NCBI RefSeq assembly: GCF_000025305.1 | Contig: NC_013740.1 | Location: 1,922,001 to 1,986,000 of the forward strand | DNA length: 64,000 nucleotides | DNA from: Acidaminococcus fermentans DSM 20731 | Lineage (GTDB): Bacteria; Bacillota; Negativicutes; Acidaminococcales; Acidaminococcaceae | Reading direction: 5' to 3' | Shown here: piece by piece, positions 43,301 to 51,888 of the stretch | Layout of the letters: every line of letters starts with the position of its first letter | Position numbering within the stretch: position 1 is the stretch's first letter | Position numbers and translations under genes: made by a program | Notes under the pieces: model-generated | Databases searched by the model: none | The model's input: only the letters and a program-made list of their open reading frames with translations | Told to the model about the DNA's origin: nothing

Positions 43301-44998
43301 GCTCCGCGTTTCCGTACTGCTGCGGCTTACAAGGCTCCGTTCTCTGTGGCTCAGGGCATACTGGTCCCCGGCGTAGGCTTTCCCTGCTTCCAGGGTCAGA
43401 TTACCGCCAGCCTGCAGCTCCACTTCTCCCTGGGTACTGGAAATCTGGGCAGCTTTCAGCGTCATATCGTCCCCGGCTTCCAGCCGGACATCCCCTGCTG
43501 CTTTCATAGTCGTCCCCATTTCGGTTCTTCTCTGGGTACGCAGGTAATTTTTGCTGTCCAGGGTCATATCCTTATCGGACGAAAGCTGCAGAGTTCCCAA
43601 TTGTAAAGAACTCCCTGCTTTGAGGATGGTCTTTCCCTGCTCTCCCAGGTTCTGCAATACAGCGCCGGATACTGTCAGGTCTTTTCCAGACTGCAGCAGC
43701 AGTACTCCAGCTTTCCCGGTGACCGCGATTCCTGCCACCTGGTCCACCACATCCTGATGGGCCAGTCGATTTTCCGTGCTCCGGATGTGCAGTTCATCAT
43801 CTGCCAGGAGTTTTACCTGTGCGTTGCCCCGGATTTCTCCGGTAGATTCCAGATTGCCCCGGGTATGGGCAAACAGGCTGTCTCCCTGGAGAATACCCAG
43901 GTTCTTCAGGCTCCCGGCTTCAAGGATCACTTCTTTCCCCTGCAGAGTCCCTTCGTTGGCAATGGCCACCTTGGTCTCCACCCATAGTTTTTTCCCGCTG
44001 ACCAGGCTCCCATCTGCTTTCAGTTCCAGTTCCCGGTTGGGCCGCAGATAGACCCGGGGAATCAATACTTCATAGGGTTTTCCTTCGTAGGTGATGGTCC
44101 GATTTTCCAGCCACACCATATCGCTGGTCAGCTGGGCCATTTGTTCTTCGCTCAGGACGATGCCGGGTTGCAGCCCTGTCTTTTGGGCATAGAGGACCCC
44201 GGCATCCATCAGGGCCCGAAATTCACTTTCTTCATCGCTGTACCCTTCCAGGTACCGGTTCCCGGTCCGGTCCAGGATCTGCTGGCGGACCAGCATCCCT
44301 TCATAGAACCCGTCGCCCAGCCGTTTGGGCACTTTGTCCGGGTCCCACTGGAGCTTTTGGAAGAAATAGTCAGAGGAAAGGAACTGCTTCCTGCTGGTGA
44401 ACTTCGGATCCGTTTCCATCAGGTACCGGGCCGTGCTTTCCGGATGGACCTGGTACAAAGAACCGGTCAGCAGATTCTGCCACTGTTCTTTTCCCTGGGC
44501 TGCCTGGGCAAAGGAAACCCCAAATGGATCCAGGAAATGGCTGACGGCCTGCCGTTGGCTCTGGCTGATTTCTGTTTTTTCCGGAGCCTGGCCGCTGCCA
44601 TCCAGCACCTGAGAGATTCCCAAAGAAGCCGGCGCCCCCTGTTCCACCTGGGGCGTCATGAATACCCGGGACTTGTACCCTCTCCGTCGGGATTTGTGGG
44701 GCCAGCCCCGTTTGTATGTATAACTGCCCTGGGTGGTACCAAAAGTGACGGTGTACGTCTGGTTCTCTTTGGCCAGATTGTCCAGTTTTCCCTTTATATG
44801 GAGGGTCCCTCCGGAAGCAAGCTGGCTATTCTCATTGGTCACATTCCCCTGGATTTCCAGGTTTTCCCCGCTGGCAATGACTCCGGGACGGCTTTCTGTC
44901 ACTTCCCGGTGGCTGGTTTGGGATTTTGTGCGTACGAAAGTCAGGTTGTGGATTTTCTGACTTTCCACCACCCCGATGGAGGCATTATGGTTTCGCAC
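40322..44998 (-). CDS. TpsA/CdiA-like hemagglutinin, C-terminal part (frame-shifted from the N-terminal part)
   Basis: This 1558-residue frame carries about 1000 residues of hemagglutinin beta-helix repeats (many L-E-A-G-x-x-L-x-L units), then a DKLNRNTQQALQKLGEIFDK helix region. A pretoxin zone ends in VIGGTAAKLVGGD. The toxin tail of about 270 residues is AT-rich (from about GTRYNFLPHEDQQYL to KKNIFNLEE). The coding sense actually continues upstream to about 45078 (WDQEYQKILDTLNEKIDAWN), where it meets the other frame, so this is not an independent gene. A tail containing GSALGDVLGVNL-type segments plus a 4-TM immunity protein suggests a membrane-active toxin. Confidence 0.82.
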   Translation of the reverse strand: MRNHNASIGVVESQKIHNLTFVRTKSQTSHREVTESRPGVIASGENLEIQGNVTNENSQLASGGTLHIKGKLDNLAKENQTYTVTFGTTQGSYTYKRGWPHKSRRRGYKSRVFMTPQVEQGAPASLGISQVLDGSGQAPEKTEISQSQRQAVSHFLDPFGVSFAQAAQGKEQWQNLLTGSLYQVHPESTARYLMETDPKFTSRKQFLSSDYFFQKLQWDPDKVPKRLGDGFYEGMLVRQQILDRTGNRYLEGYSDEESEFRALMDAGVLYAQKTGLQPGIVLSEEQMAQLTSDMVWLENRTITYEGKPYEVLIPRVYLRPNRELELKADGSLVSGKKLWVETKVAIANEGTLQGKEVILEAGSLKNLGILQGDSLFAHTRGNLESTGEIRGNAQVKLLADDELHIRSTENRLAHQDVVDQVAGIAVTGKAGVLLLQSGKDLTVSGAVLQNLGEQGKTILKAGSSLQLGTLQLSSDKDMTLDSKNYLRTQRRTEMGTTMKAAGDVRLEAGDDMTLKAAQISSTQGEVELQAGGNLTLEAGKAYAGDQYALSHRERSLVSRSSTETRSDEQHEVILGRALSGKSLMAKAGNDFTLRGTSMAADGDIRLQAGGDLSLDTVDQKDISGVYQKTKRKGLMGAGMGILIGSEKKSGQVQQETHTQVGSTLGSLGGNVNLEAGNRLQTWGSSILASKDITLSGKEIQVENAEDTYHYQEKQEYRRTGLTASLGGDYMDAAGTVSTLAQRAGTVRDGRLAALYGTEAALSTAKGLGDIQKSWDTAQKAAQEYRYANIFGKGKQASEAFDKMKAAKEKLPFVGKTAVTLNLGMGTQHSSHAVEINGTRASGSQVQAGGNVTLKADGKDILLKGSQVSGQNVELSAGENIFLQAGKNQETIQEKESAKGGNVGISMGRTGLVGISAEGGMVKGTSQEEKSYYTNAAVQADRKLTFTTGKDIHIAGGTLSGESVNGQVSGNLQLDSLQDTHTYQEKRKSAGFSADYGLGAGTLSGMGSLSRENTESRYRSVKEQTGIYAGQNGFALEVGKETGLKGAVISSQAETAKNTLSTGTLRYEDLRNEAAYSINSEGMQSGISGIRGKNGTTYYGGIAPIQDTPVKGRKSSETLSGIAQGNMTIRNSEEQKQELDKLNRNTQQALQKLGEIFDKQKIRERKELAGAFGALAFRTIGDIGLKNGWKEGGIEKTTLHAMIGGIMGKLTGNQFIVGGGAAAVNELMQKEMAKWTGTNPQLQQWASMVIGGTAAKLVGGDWRMGTASAGSGTRYNFLPHEDQQYLLRDIEKYENGELTQEEFVQKLKYYCAKDLYYNDGLNTDYISTELKEGGNPIISSQIINYSSLEDFFNAQGINTDQGLSYALAQYAKGFGVEYNYDNPELWNIINTKIGPQTGWMNKLNEYSIDLLSSTFYNKTIIDTTSLNEAEKWFDLRNALNINLAISSIDQSIELNNGFYGKIPAGLAGKASFVISIVEESKNYEGKKLGIAVISDTAGSALGDVLGVNLIKTINWNAGLNYNKPVLMIFIGKTLAQSMGASLGDYISYYLKKNIFNLEE

Positions 44999-45023
44999 CT
45001 GGGCATTCCAGGCATCGATTTTT

Positions 45024-47552
45024 TCATTGAGGGTATCCAGGATCTTCTGGTATTCCTGATCCCATTGGGACTGGGCGGGGTGTTGTCATGGACGCAACGC
45101 CCATCTCCTGGAAAATGGGGTCATCATAGGCGTAGTTGGGAGCACGGGTCCCCACCAGATCAGCCGGGATGGGGGCTTCTCCATTTTCCAGCTCTTCCCG
45201 GGTCCGCTGCTGGATGATGCCATAGCCGGCCCGTTCTTTTTCTTCCTGGTAGCTGCCATGATGGTAGGCTCCATAGCCGCTGCCCAGATTGCTGAATTCG
45301 CTTTTATCAAAGGTCTGTCCCTGTTCCGGGTGTCCGGCCTGATCGATCCGAATCCGTTCCGGATTATCCGTAAGATTCCCCACCACCCGTTTCACAGAGA
45401 AAAGGTCATTTTCGTTCCGGATAGATCCGGCCGTGAGGGTCATATGCCCCTGGCTTTCCACCCGGCCGCCCTGATTGAGGATTTCCCCGGAAGCGGCCAG
45501 TTCCATGGTACCGCCGCTGTACAGCAGGCTGTCCCTGCTGTTCTGGATGGTTTCCGCAGAAATGGACAGCTTTTCCCGGGCTGCCAGAGTGCCGGGAGCT
45601 ATTTTGTCCAGTTCCTGTTTTTCTTCATCCACCTGTTGTTTCCGGCGGTCATATTCCCGGCTGGCCTCCCGGATCCTGTTTTCATAGGCCTGGACTTCTT
45701 CTTCCGAATGGAAAGCCGTCACATCAGTCCGGACAGTTTGTTCCAGGATGGCTTCCTGCTCTTTAAGCCGTTCCACCCTTTCTGCCAGTGCCTTCTCTCT
45801 GGCTTCATCCCGGCGGTTGATGACCTGGTGGGCCTGGAGGGAAAGATTGTCTCCGTAAATCCGCCCGCCGGCTTCATTCACAATCTGTTTTCCCTTCAGA
45901 CTGGCCTTCTGGTCCGCTGTCACAAGGCCCGTATTGTGGAGGACCTCTCCCTCAATATCCACATTCTTCCCGCTGATTTCCGCGCTGTTTTCCACCTGTT
46001 TTGGGGCGTGGAGAACCAGGGTGCCGCCGCTTTCCATTTTTTTCCGGTTGCGCACGCTGCCCTGGGACGCAAGGAGGGCATCTCCTCCCGCCTGGATATT
46101 TCCGTATTTTTCTTCACTATTCTCATTGGTCAGGTCCTGCTTAAGGGCAACGGTCACAGTTCCGCCGCTGGTAATATTTCCCTCAAGGGGCATGACTTCC
46201 GCCTGCATCGTGACGGTTTTCTCTCCATGGAGAAAAGCCCGGCGGATGTCTGTGTTCCCGGCCGTTACAGAAACATTGTTCCCCCCATACAGGTAACTGT
46301 CCTGGAGCCGGACTTCTTCTGCCTTCAACTCCACGTTCCCGCCGGCGTTCACCTGTCCCTTTTCTCCCTGGTACCGGTTGGCCTGGATGGAGATGTTCCC
46401 CGGCTCTTTCACCTTCTTTTCCTTATCCAGACCGGCACTGAGGTTCCCGGCCTGGCAGATGGTTTCCCCTTGCATTTCCAGATGAGTCCCGGTCTGGATG
46501 GTCCCGGTATTCCGGATCTCCTGTCCGGCTGCCAGATAGCTGGTCTCTTTGCTTTCCAGGCTGCTGCTATTGACGATGTTCCGAGCAGCCTGCACTGTCA
46601 GGTTCTTTCCGGCAGAAATCCGTCCTGTATTCTCCAGTTTTTCCACCTGAAGGGTCACGTTACCTCCGCCGGCGGTTTCCTGTTTCACATGGAGATTACC
46701 GTTGACGTCCACCGTCAGGTTTCCAGTGGCCTGGATTTTCCCGGCCAGGTTCACCCCCAGTCCTTTTTCCGTTCCCACCAGATAAATGCTGTCTCCATAC
46801 ATGCCGCCCACAGCCGCCACGTCCAGGGCAAATTCCGGTGCTTCCTGGGAAGCAGCTGTTTCAAGAGGCTTTGCCTGAAGGGTATCTGCCGCTACCTGAT
46901 TTTTCCCTGTGACCACCTGCAGCCTGTTGGCCCAGATCCCGGCGTTGATTTCAGCCGCCCGGGACAAAATGGCCAGGCTGTCCGTATCTTTTCCGCTCAG
47001 GCCTTTTCCTTCCACGGTGACAAGACCGCCGGATACCTGAAAACGATCCAGTTTTCCCTGGGCATCAAAGCCCGGTTTCCCAGTGGTCAAAAGGGCCCGG
47101 GCTGTATTGAGGAATCCGCCCCCGTTTACGGCGATCCCGTTTGGGTTGGCCAGAATCACATCCGCCCGCTGCCCGGCCACTTCCAGGTATCCGTTGAGAC
47201 GGGACAGATTGCTTCCGGTCACTTCGTTCAGGATGATTCGGGCAGGTCCTTTGGCCAGGTTGGGATTTCCCTGTACATATCCGGCCAGCTGGGTCTTACT
47301 GAGGGTATAGGAATTGTTCAGGATAGCCCCTTTTTCCGGAACATTGAAATCCCTGTACTGGTTGTGGGAGAGTCCGTCTCTGGGCGGTGCAATCTGGACC
47401 AGAGGCAGTTTGTTCCCGGTTTCCAGCACCTGGGGATGGCGTCCGGAAGGAGCCTGGGGATCGACCTGTATCGGGGCTCCCAGAACTGGCTGCGACCAGG
47501 TCATCCCGGCCAGGATGCAGGCAATGATGGCTTGTGCTTTTTTCTTAGTCAT
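45024..47552 (-). CDS. TpsA/CdiA-like hemagglutinin, N-terminal part with TPS secretion domain
   Basis: From ATG 47552 (AAGGAAG upstream) the protein has a signal peptide (KKKAQAIIACILAGMTWSQP ... GAP). The TPS secretion domain (residues about 30-270) has the paired NPNL and NPNGI motifs (GNPNLAKGPARIILNEVTGS; LANPNGIAVNGGGFLNTA). Hemagglutinin repeats and a charged coiled coil near 620-700 (ALAERVERLKEQEAILEQTV) follow. TpsB recognises the TPS domain and threads the protein through the outer membrane. The frame ends about 18 codons after a CCCCGCCC run at 45074-45080; restoring one base joins it to the C-terminal part as a protein of about 2400 residues. Confidence 0.88.
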   Translation of the reverse strand: MTKKKAQAIIACILAGMTWSQPVLGAPIQVDPQAPSGRHPQVLETGNKLPLVQIAPPRDGLSHNQYRDFNVPEKGAILNNSYTLSKTQLAGYVQGNPNLAKGPARIILNEVTGSNLSRLNGYLEVAGQRADVILANPNGIAVNGGGFLNTARALLTTGKPGFDAQGKLDRFQVSGGLVTVEGKGLSGKDTDSLAILSRAAEINAGIWANRLQVVTGKNQVAADTLQAKPLETAASQEAPEFALDVAAVGGMYGDSIYLVGTEKGLGVNLAGKIQATGNLTVDVNGNLHVKQETAGGGNVTLQVEKLENTGRISAGKNLTVQAARNIVNSSSLESKETSYLAAGQEIRNTGTIQTGTHLEMQGETICQAGNLSAGLDKEKKVKEPGNISIQANRYQGEKGQVNAGGNVELKAEEVRLQDSYLYGGNNVSVTAGNTDIRRAFLHGEKTVTMQAEVMPLEGNITSGGTVTVALKQDLTNENSEEKYGNIQAGGDALLASQGSVRNRKKMESGGTLVLHAPKQVENSAEISGKNVDIEGEVLHNTGLVTADQKASLKGKQIVNEAGGRIYGDNLSLQAHQVINRRDEAREKALAERVERLKEQEAILEQTVRTDVTAFHSEEEVQAYENRIREASREYDRRKQQVDEEKQELDKIAPGTLAAREKLSISAETIQNSRDSLLYSGGTMELAASGEILNQGGRVESQGHMTLTAGSIRNENDLFSVKRVVGNLTDNPERIRIDQAGHPEQGQTFDKSEFSNLGSGYGAYHHGSYQEEKERAGYGIIQQRTREELENGEAPIPADLVGTRAPNYAYDDPIFQEMGVASMTTPRPVPMGSGIPEDPGYPQ
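45069..45084 (-). other. Frameshift site in tpsA (short C/G run)
   Basis: On the minus strand ACACCCCGCCCAG marks the point where protein-like sequence changes frame: before it ...GVASMTT, after it AQSQWDQEYQKI. Losing one C restores one reading frame across the two halves. Confidence 0.75.
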
Positions 47553-47578
47553 AGGATAGTTCTTCCTTTCCGGGTTCC

Positions 47579-49267
47579 TTAAAACCGCCATCCTGCAGAA
47601 AAGCCGCAGGTCACACTTTTGGTGGGATATCCCTGGGGCTTGTACAGAGGGATACCGGCAAATACATCATAGAAAAGTTCCGTGTTCCCGAAAGGAATCG
47701 TCCCCCGCAGGCCCACTACACCCCCGGCAATGGTCCTGCCAGTCAGGATGTCCGTACTGGGACCGTAAACAGCCCCTCCATCGGCTCCCACATACACTTC
47801 TCCCCAGGGTGCCACCGGACAGGCCACTTCGTTCCGGAGATACCATCCGCTCTCTCCCATCAGGGTGTATTCCCCATCAAAGCCCCGTACCGTGTACCGG
47901 TTTCCCATACTGATGTCGTCCAGGCCATAGAGCCTGTCCCCTTTCATGGTCCACTGGCCGTGGAAAGAGGCGGTATAGGTAGCTTGCTGCTTTCCCAGCT
48001 GGAAAGGTTTCTGATAGTCCACATCCAGCAGCCACATATTGTACCGGGTCTTGGGACCCTCTCCATAGGGATTTTCCGGCTGGGCACCCAGCCAGGCCAC
48101 CCCCATCCGATGGCCCAGACGGGTATAAAGGACACCGCTGCCCAGATAATCCCGGAGGTTCCAGCCTGCTTCCACAGCTGTGGTGTGCTGGGTCTGGATA
48201 TCCAGTTCCCGATGGTCCAGATAACTGTGGGAATCCCGTTTCCGGATGCTGAAGTCCAGGCTCTGTCTCTGGGTCCGGGACCGATAGACTACATGATCCC
48301 AGGTGAATTTTCCCGTTTTGGTCAGCCCTTCACTGAGAAAGGGAAAGGGCTCCAGGTGAACCCGCTGATGATACTGGTACCGGCTGAAAGAAAAGGTGAA
48401 GGTATCCCAGCCATAAGGAATGGAATAGGAAACAGCCTGTCCCCTTGTACCTTTTTCCGTACCGCTTCGGGTGGCATCCCCGTTCAGGTCAAGCTGCAGT
48501 CTGTCATTCTGGAAGAGCGGCTGATCCCAGCTGATTTCCGTATTCCACTGGCTCTTTCCCGTGCTTTTCAGCCCGGAATCGTCTGTGGAAACCAGGCCAT
48601 ACACATTGTTCTTTCTTTCCACCTGCAGTTCCACATCCGTGGCAAAGTCTTCCCTGGCAGGCACCAGGTTCATCCGCACTTTCTGGGAAGGAAGACGGTT
48701 CAGCTGTTCCATTCCCTGTTCCAGTTTCCGCAGGTTCAGCACGTCTCCCGGATGGATGGGAAAAGCCCGGGCCATGCTGCCGTACACGGCCGTCCCATCT
48801 GGATTCCGGAATCCATGGAAGATTCCTGCCTGAAGAATCAGACGGAGAGTCCCCCCATTCAGGTTCTGTTCCGGAACCAGGACCCGTGTGGTCACATAGC
48901 CCCGGTCCAGCAGCTGCTGATTCAGTTCTCCGGCCAGACGGCTGATGGAGGCACCATCCAGTTCCCGATGGAGATATTTGTTCGTAATCCTGTCCATCCA
49001 GGGAAAAGCAATGATATTCCCCTCCATCTGAATCCGGTCTATCTGAAAACGTACGGGAGAAGACGGCAACTCCGCCTCCGGGACTTCTTGTTTTTCCGGC
49101 TGCCGTTCTCCCGGGTTTTCCAACCTCTCCATCCGCTTTCTCTGTTCCTGTCTGGCCTGCTGCAGCTGTTCCTGCTGCAAAAATGGATTGGGCGCAGCAA
49201 AAACAGGGCATGCCATCCCCCACAGCACACCCACTGCCCCTATGATTCCGGTCCATTGTCTCCCCAT
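47579..49267 (-). CDS. TpsB outer-membrane transporter (ShlB/FhaC/HecB family)
   Basis: The 562-residue protein has a signal peptide (ending CPVFAAP) and a charged plug helix (FLQQEQLQQARQEQRKRMER). Two POTRA domains follow (FQIDRIQMEGNIIAF; FHGFRNPDGTAVYG), then a 16-strand barrel with the lid motif YTVRGFDGE near 455. It ends in a terminal aromatic, AGWRF, recognised by the BAM machinery. It exports the TpsA encoded 26 bases downstream. A TTG three codons before the ATG is an alternative start. Its presence is the strongest evidence for an outer membrane. Confidence 0.95.
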   Translation of the reverse strand: MGRQWTGIIGAVGVLWGMACPVFAAPNPFLQQEQLQQARQEQRKRMERLENPGERQPEKQEVPEAELPSSPVRFQIDRIQMEGNIIAFPWMDRITNKYLHRELDGASISRLAGELNQQLLDRGYVTTRVLVPEQNLNGGTLRLILQAGIFHGFRNPDGTAVYGSMARAFPIHPGDVLNLRKLEQGMEQLNRLPSQKVRMNLVPAREDFATDVELQVERKNNVYGLVSTDDSGLKSTGKSQWNTEISWDQPLFQNDRLQLDLNGDATRSGTEKGTRGQAVSYSIPYGWDTFTFSFSRYQYHQRVHLEPFPFLSEGLTKTGKFTWDHVVYRSRTQRQSLDFSIRKRDSHSYLDHRELDIQTQHTTAVEAGWNLRDYLGSGVLYTRLGHRMGVAWLGAQPENPYGEGPKTRYNMWLLDVDYQKPFQLGKQQATYTASFHGQWTMKGDRLYGLDDISMGNRYTVRGFDGEYTLMGESGWYLRNEVACPVAPWGEVYVGADGGAVYGPSTDILTGRTIAGGVVGLRGTIPFGNTELFYDVFAGIPLYKPQGYPTKSVTCGFSAGWRF

Positions 49268-49307
49268 GATCCACAACCCCCGTTGTTTGTGTATACTTCC
49301 TGGCTTC

Positions 49308-49336
49308 AGTATACCGTAAGGGGCTTTTTATGACAA
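49308..49336 (-). promoter_or_regulatory. Promoter of the tpsBA operon
   Basis: TTGTCA, 17 bases, TATACT, 40 bases upstream of the tpsB start. It is duplicated at 29273-29301. Confidence 0.78.
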
Positions 49337-49703
49337 GATTTCCATTTTTTCACAAAAAGATTCATTTGGAAGTATCAGGTGCTGCCTTAGGCGTTAAAAA
49401 GCTGTATAGACCCGACTGGACAGTCTCTGTCCAATATCCCATGGGAGGGGAGTTCTGGAGATTCATAAAACCTCAAAAGTATATAGACAAATTTCTCTCC
49501 ATCTGTATAAGCGGATCATTTCTAGAGAAATGTCGCAATGAAGTTTTTCTGTTTTTTGTATACAATTTTAAGCGAGTTTTTACCCGATGAACGTTCAGGA
49601 CAGTCTCCCCAAAATGTTCCCTATGCCGTCTACCTCGAAGCAGCAAAAAGCAGAAGCAAAGAAGGTTGCAGAAGATTTCTCCATCCCCGGTTATACAACC
49701 AGA

Positions 49704-49756
49704 AAAAAGACTGTGAAAGATCCTGCCAAATCATGGCAGGATCTTCACAGTCTTTT
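49704..49756 (-). terminator. Terminator after glyS
   Basis: A long stem (AAAAGACTGTGAAAGATCC... with one bulge) around AATCA is followed on the minus strand by a T-run. It lies about 65 bases after the glyS stop. Confidence 0.85.
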
Positions 49757-49822
49757 GAGTTCCCTTCAGCAGCAGCTGTACCGCTTTCTTCCTCAGCCCG
49801 CAGGGCGGACCGGGGCGTTCTC

Positions 49823-51883
49823 TTATTTCATCACCAGCTGGCTCAGGTCGGCCACCTGGTTCACTTGTTTCTTGACCTGGTTCAGCAGGGCCAGACGGTT
49901 GTTCTTCACTTTTTCGTCCTTGTCCATGACCATCACCGCATCGAAGAAGGCGTTGACGGGAGCGGCCAGCTCATCGTTGGCCGCCAGCAGGTCGGCGTAC
50001 TTCCGGTCGGCAGCCAGAGGAGCAGAGGCAGCGGCCACTTTTTCCACGGCTTCATACAGAGCCTTTTCTGCCGCATCCTGGAACAGGGCGGCATCCACAG
50101 GGGCTTCCACCACATTGTTCTTGCTGATGTTTTCCACCCGGGTGAAGGCCTGGATACTGTCAGCGGCTTTTTCCGTTTCCAGATAAGCACTGAGGGCGTC
50201 GGCCCGGACGAAGATATCCGCCAGGTCGTCCAGCCCCGGAGCAGCCAGTACCGCATCCACCACGTCATACCGGACGCCCTTGTCCAGCAGCATATTCTTG
50301 GCCCGCTGGGCGAAGAAATCAGCCACTTCATCCAGCAGCCTGGCTTCGTTTTCCACTTCCACCGGCAGGTTCTTGAGGGTTTCCGCCAGCACGGCCCGCA
50401 GCGGGAAGTGCACATCCCCATCGGCCACGATGTTCAGGATACCCAGAGCCTGACGGCGCAGGGCGTAGGGATCCTGGGACCCGGTGGGAGCCATGCCCCG
50501 GCTGAAGGTGGCCACAATGTTGTCCAGTTTGTCCGCCACGGCCAGGATCCGTCCTTCGTTGCTCTGGGGCAGTTCATCGCCGGCAAACCGGGGCATGTAC
50601 TGTTCCCCGATGGCCTGGGCCACTTTCTCCCCTTCGTTGTCCAGGAGGGCATATTCCTTGCCCATGGTGCCCTGGAGTTCGGTGAATTCCGTCACCATGC
50701 CGGTGACCAGATCCGCCTTGGACAGGAGGGCAGCCCGTTCCACAGCCTTGGCATCTGCTTCCAGGCCAGTGGCTTTTACCAGCACGTCACACAGCTTCTG
50801 GAGCCGTTCCGTCTTGTCGTACATGTTCCCCAGGCCATGCTGGAAGGCTACTTCGTGGAGCCCTTCCCGATGCTGGGCCAGGGATTTCTTCCGGTCGTTG
50901 TCGAAGAAGAACACCGCATCGTCCAGGCGAGCCCGGAGCACCCGTTCATTCCCGTGGGTCACGATGTCCAGATGTTCCTTGCCGCCATTCCGGACGGTGA
51001 TGAACTTAGGCATCAGTTTCCCATCTTTGTCGAACATGGGGAAGTACCGCTGGTGGTCCCGCATGGGGGTGATGATGGCGCAGTCCGGCAGACGCAGGTA
51101 CTTGTCATCGATATGGCCGCACAGGGCCGTGGGATATTCCACCAGGAAGGTGACTTCTTCCAGCAGGTCCGGAGAAATGGCGGCTTTGCCCCCTTCGGCC
51201 ACAGCCAGGTCTTCGATCTGTTTCCGGATGGTTTCCCGGCGTTTGTCCACGTCCACCATGACGAAGTTGTCTTCCATGGTCTTTTCGTAGGCAGCGGCGT
51301 CAGGGATGGTGATCAGATGGTTGCTCAGGAACCGGTGGCCCCGGGCTTCTCTGCCGCTCTTCACATCATTGGCTTCCACCGGGATCATCTGGTCGTCCAG
51401 GAGCGCCACCATCCAGCGGAAAGGACGGACGAACCCGAAATCATAGTCAGCCCACCGCATGGTCTTGGGGAAGTTCAGGGAATGGAGAATGTCATCCAGG
51501 ATGGCCGGCAGCAGGTCGATGGTCTTTTTTCCTTCCAGGTGTTTGACGGCGTATACATAGCCGTCCTTCTGGACCAGGTCCTTCACATCCACACCCTGGC
51601 CACGGGCAAAGCCCTGGGCAGCCCGGGTGGCATTGCCATCCTTGTCAAAGGCGATTTTCAGAGAAGGTCCCTTGCTCTCCACATTGGAGTCTTCCTGTTT
51701 TTCCGCTACCCCTTCCGCCAGGAAAGCCATCCGGCGGGGAGTCCCGTACACTTTCACCGTGCTGAAGGGGATCCGGGCTTCGGCCAACTTCTTCCCGGCC
51801 AGTTCCCTGTATTCCTTCAGGATGCCGGGCATGTATTGGGCCGGCATTTCTTCCGTTCCGATTTCATATAATAAATTTGCCAT
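49823..51883 (-). CDS. glyS: Glycyl-tRNA synthetase beta subunit
   Basis: The 686-residue beta chain begins ANLLYEIGTEEMPAQYMPGIL and contains the central RWADYDFGFVRPFRWMVALL segment, an HD-like region near TAFSRGMAPTGSQDPYALRR (seen as FSRGMAPTGSQDPYALRRQA) and a C-terminal anticodon-binding-like domain. It binds tRNA-Gly and completes the alpha2beta2 enzyme. ATG 51883 has GAGAGGG at good spacing; the ATG at 51889, overlapping the glyQ stop, is too close to it. It is coupled to glyQ. Confidence 0.96.
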   Translation of the reverse strand: MANLLYEIGTEEMPAQYMPGILKEYRELAGKKLAEARIPFSTVKVYGTPRRMAFLAEGVAEKQEDSNVESKGPSLKIAFDKDGNATRAAQGFARGQGVDVKDLVQKDGYVYAVKHLEGKKTIDLLPAILDDILHSLNFPKTMRWADYDFGFVRPFRWMVALLDDQMIPVEANDVKSGREARGHRFLSNHLITIPDAAAYEKTMEDNFVMVDVDKRRETIRKQIEDLAVAEGGKAAISPDLLEEVTFLVEYPTALCGHIDDKYLRLPDCAIITPMRDHQRYFPMFDKDGKLMPKFITVRNGGKEHLDIVTHGNERVLRARLDDAVFFFDNDRKKSLAQHREGLHEVAFQHGLGNMYDKTERLQKLCDVLVKATGLEADAKAVERAALLSKADLVTGMVTEFTELQGTMGKEYALLDNEGEKVAQAIGEQYMPRFAGDELPQSNEGRILAVADKLDNIVATFSRGMAPTGSQDPYALRRQALGILNIVADGDVHFPLRAVLAETLKNLPVEVENEARLLDEVADFFAQRAKNMLLDKGVRYDVVDAVLAAPGLDDLADIFVRADALSAYLETEKAADSIQAFTRVENISKNNVVEAPVDAALFQDAAEKALYEAVEKVAAASAPLAADRKYADLLAANDELAAPVNAFFDAVMVMDKDEKVKNNRLALLNQVKKQVNQVADLSQLVMK

Positions 51884-51888
51884 ATCCA

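Larger units (their letters stand above)
49268..49822. other. Intergenic region upstream of the tps operon
   Basis: This 555-base region contains the tps promoter at its left end and the glyS terminator at its right. The middle, about 49380-49700, is moderately AT-rich. Short plus-strand frames there (for example from 49587) have no ribosome site or recognisable domain. I see no gene in it. Confidence 0.6.

Noticed and set aside
45258-47582. 774-codon plus-strand frame opposite tpsA
   Set aside because: Antisense shadow; TpsA on the minus strand has a clear signal peptide, NPNG motifs and repeats.
49587-50186. 199-codon plus-strand frame between the tps promoter and glyS
   Set aside because: It lacks a ribosome site, crosses the glyS terminator and most of it is antisense to glyS; only its first 35 codons lie in free intergenic DNA and show no recognisable domain.
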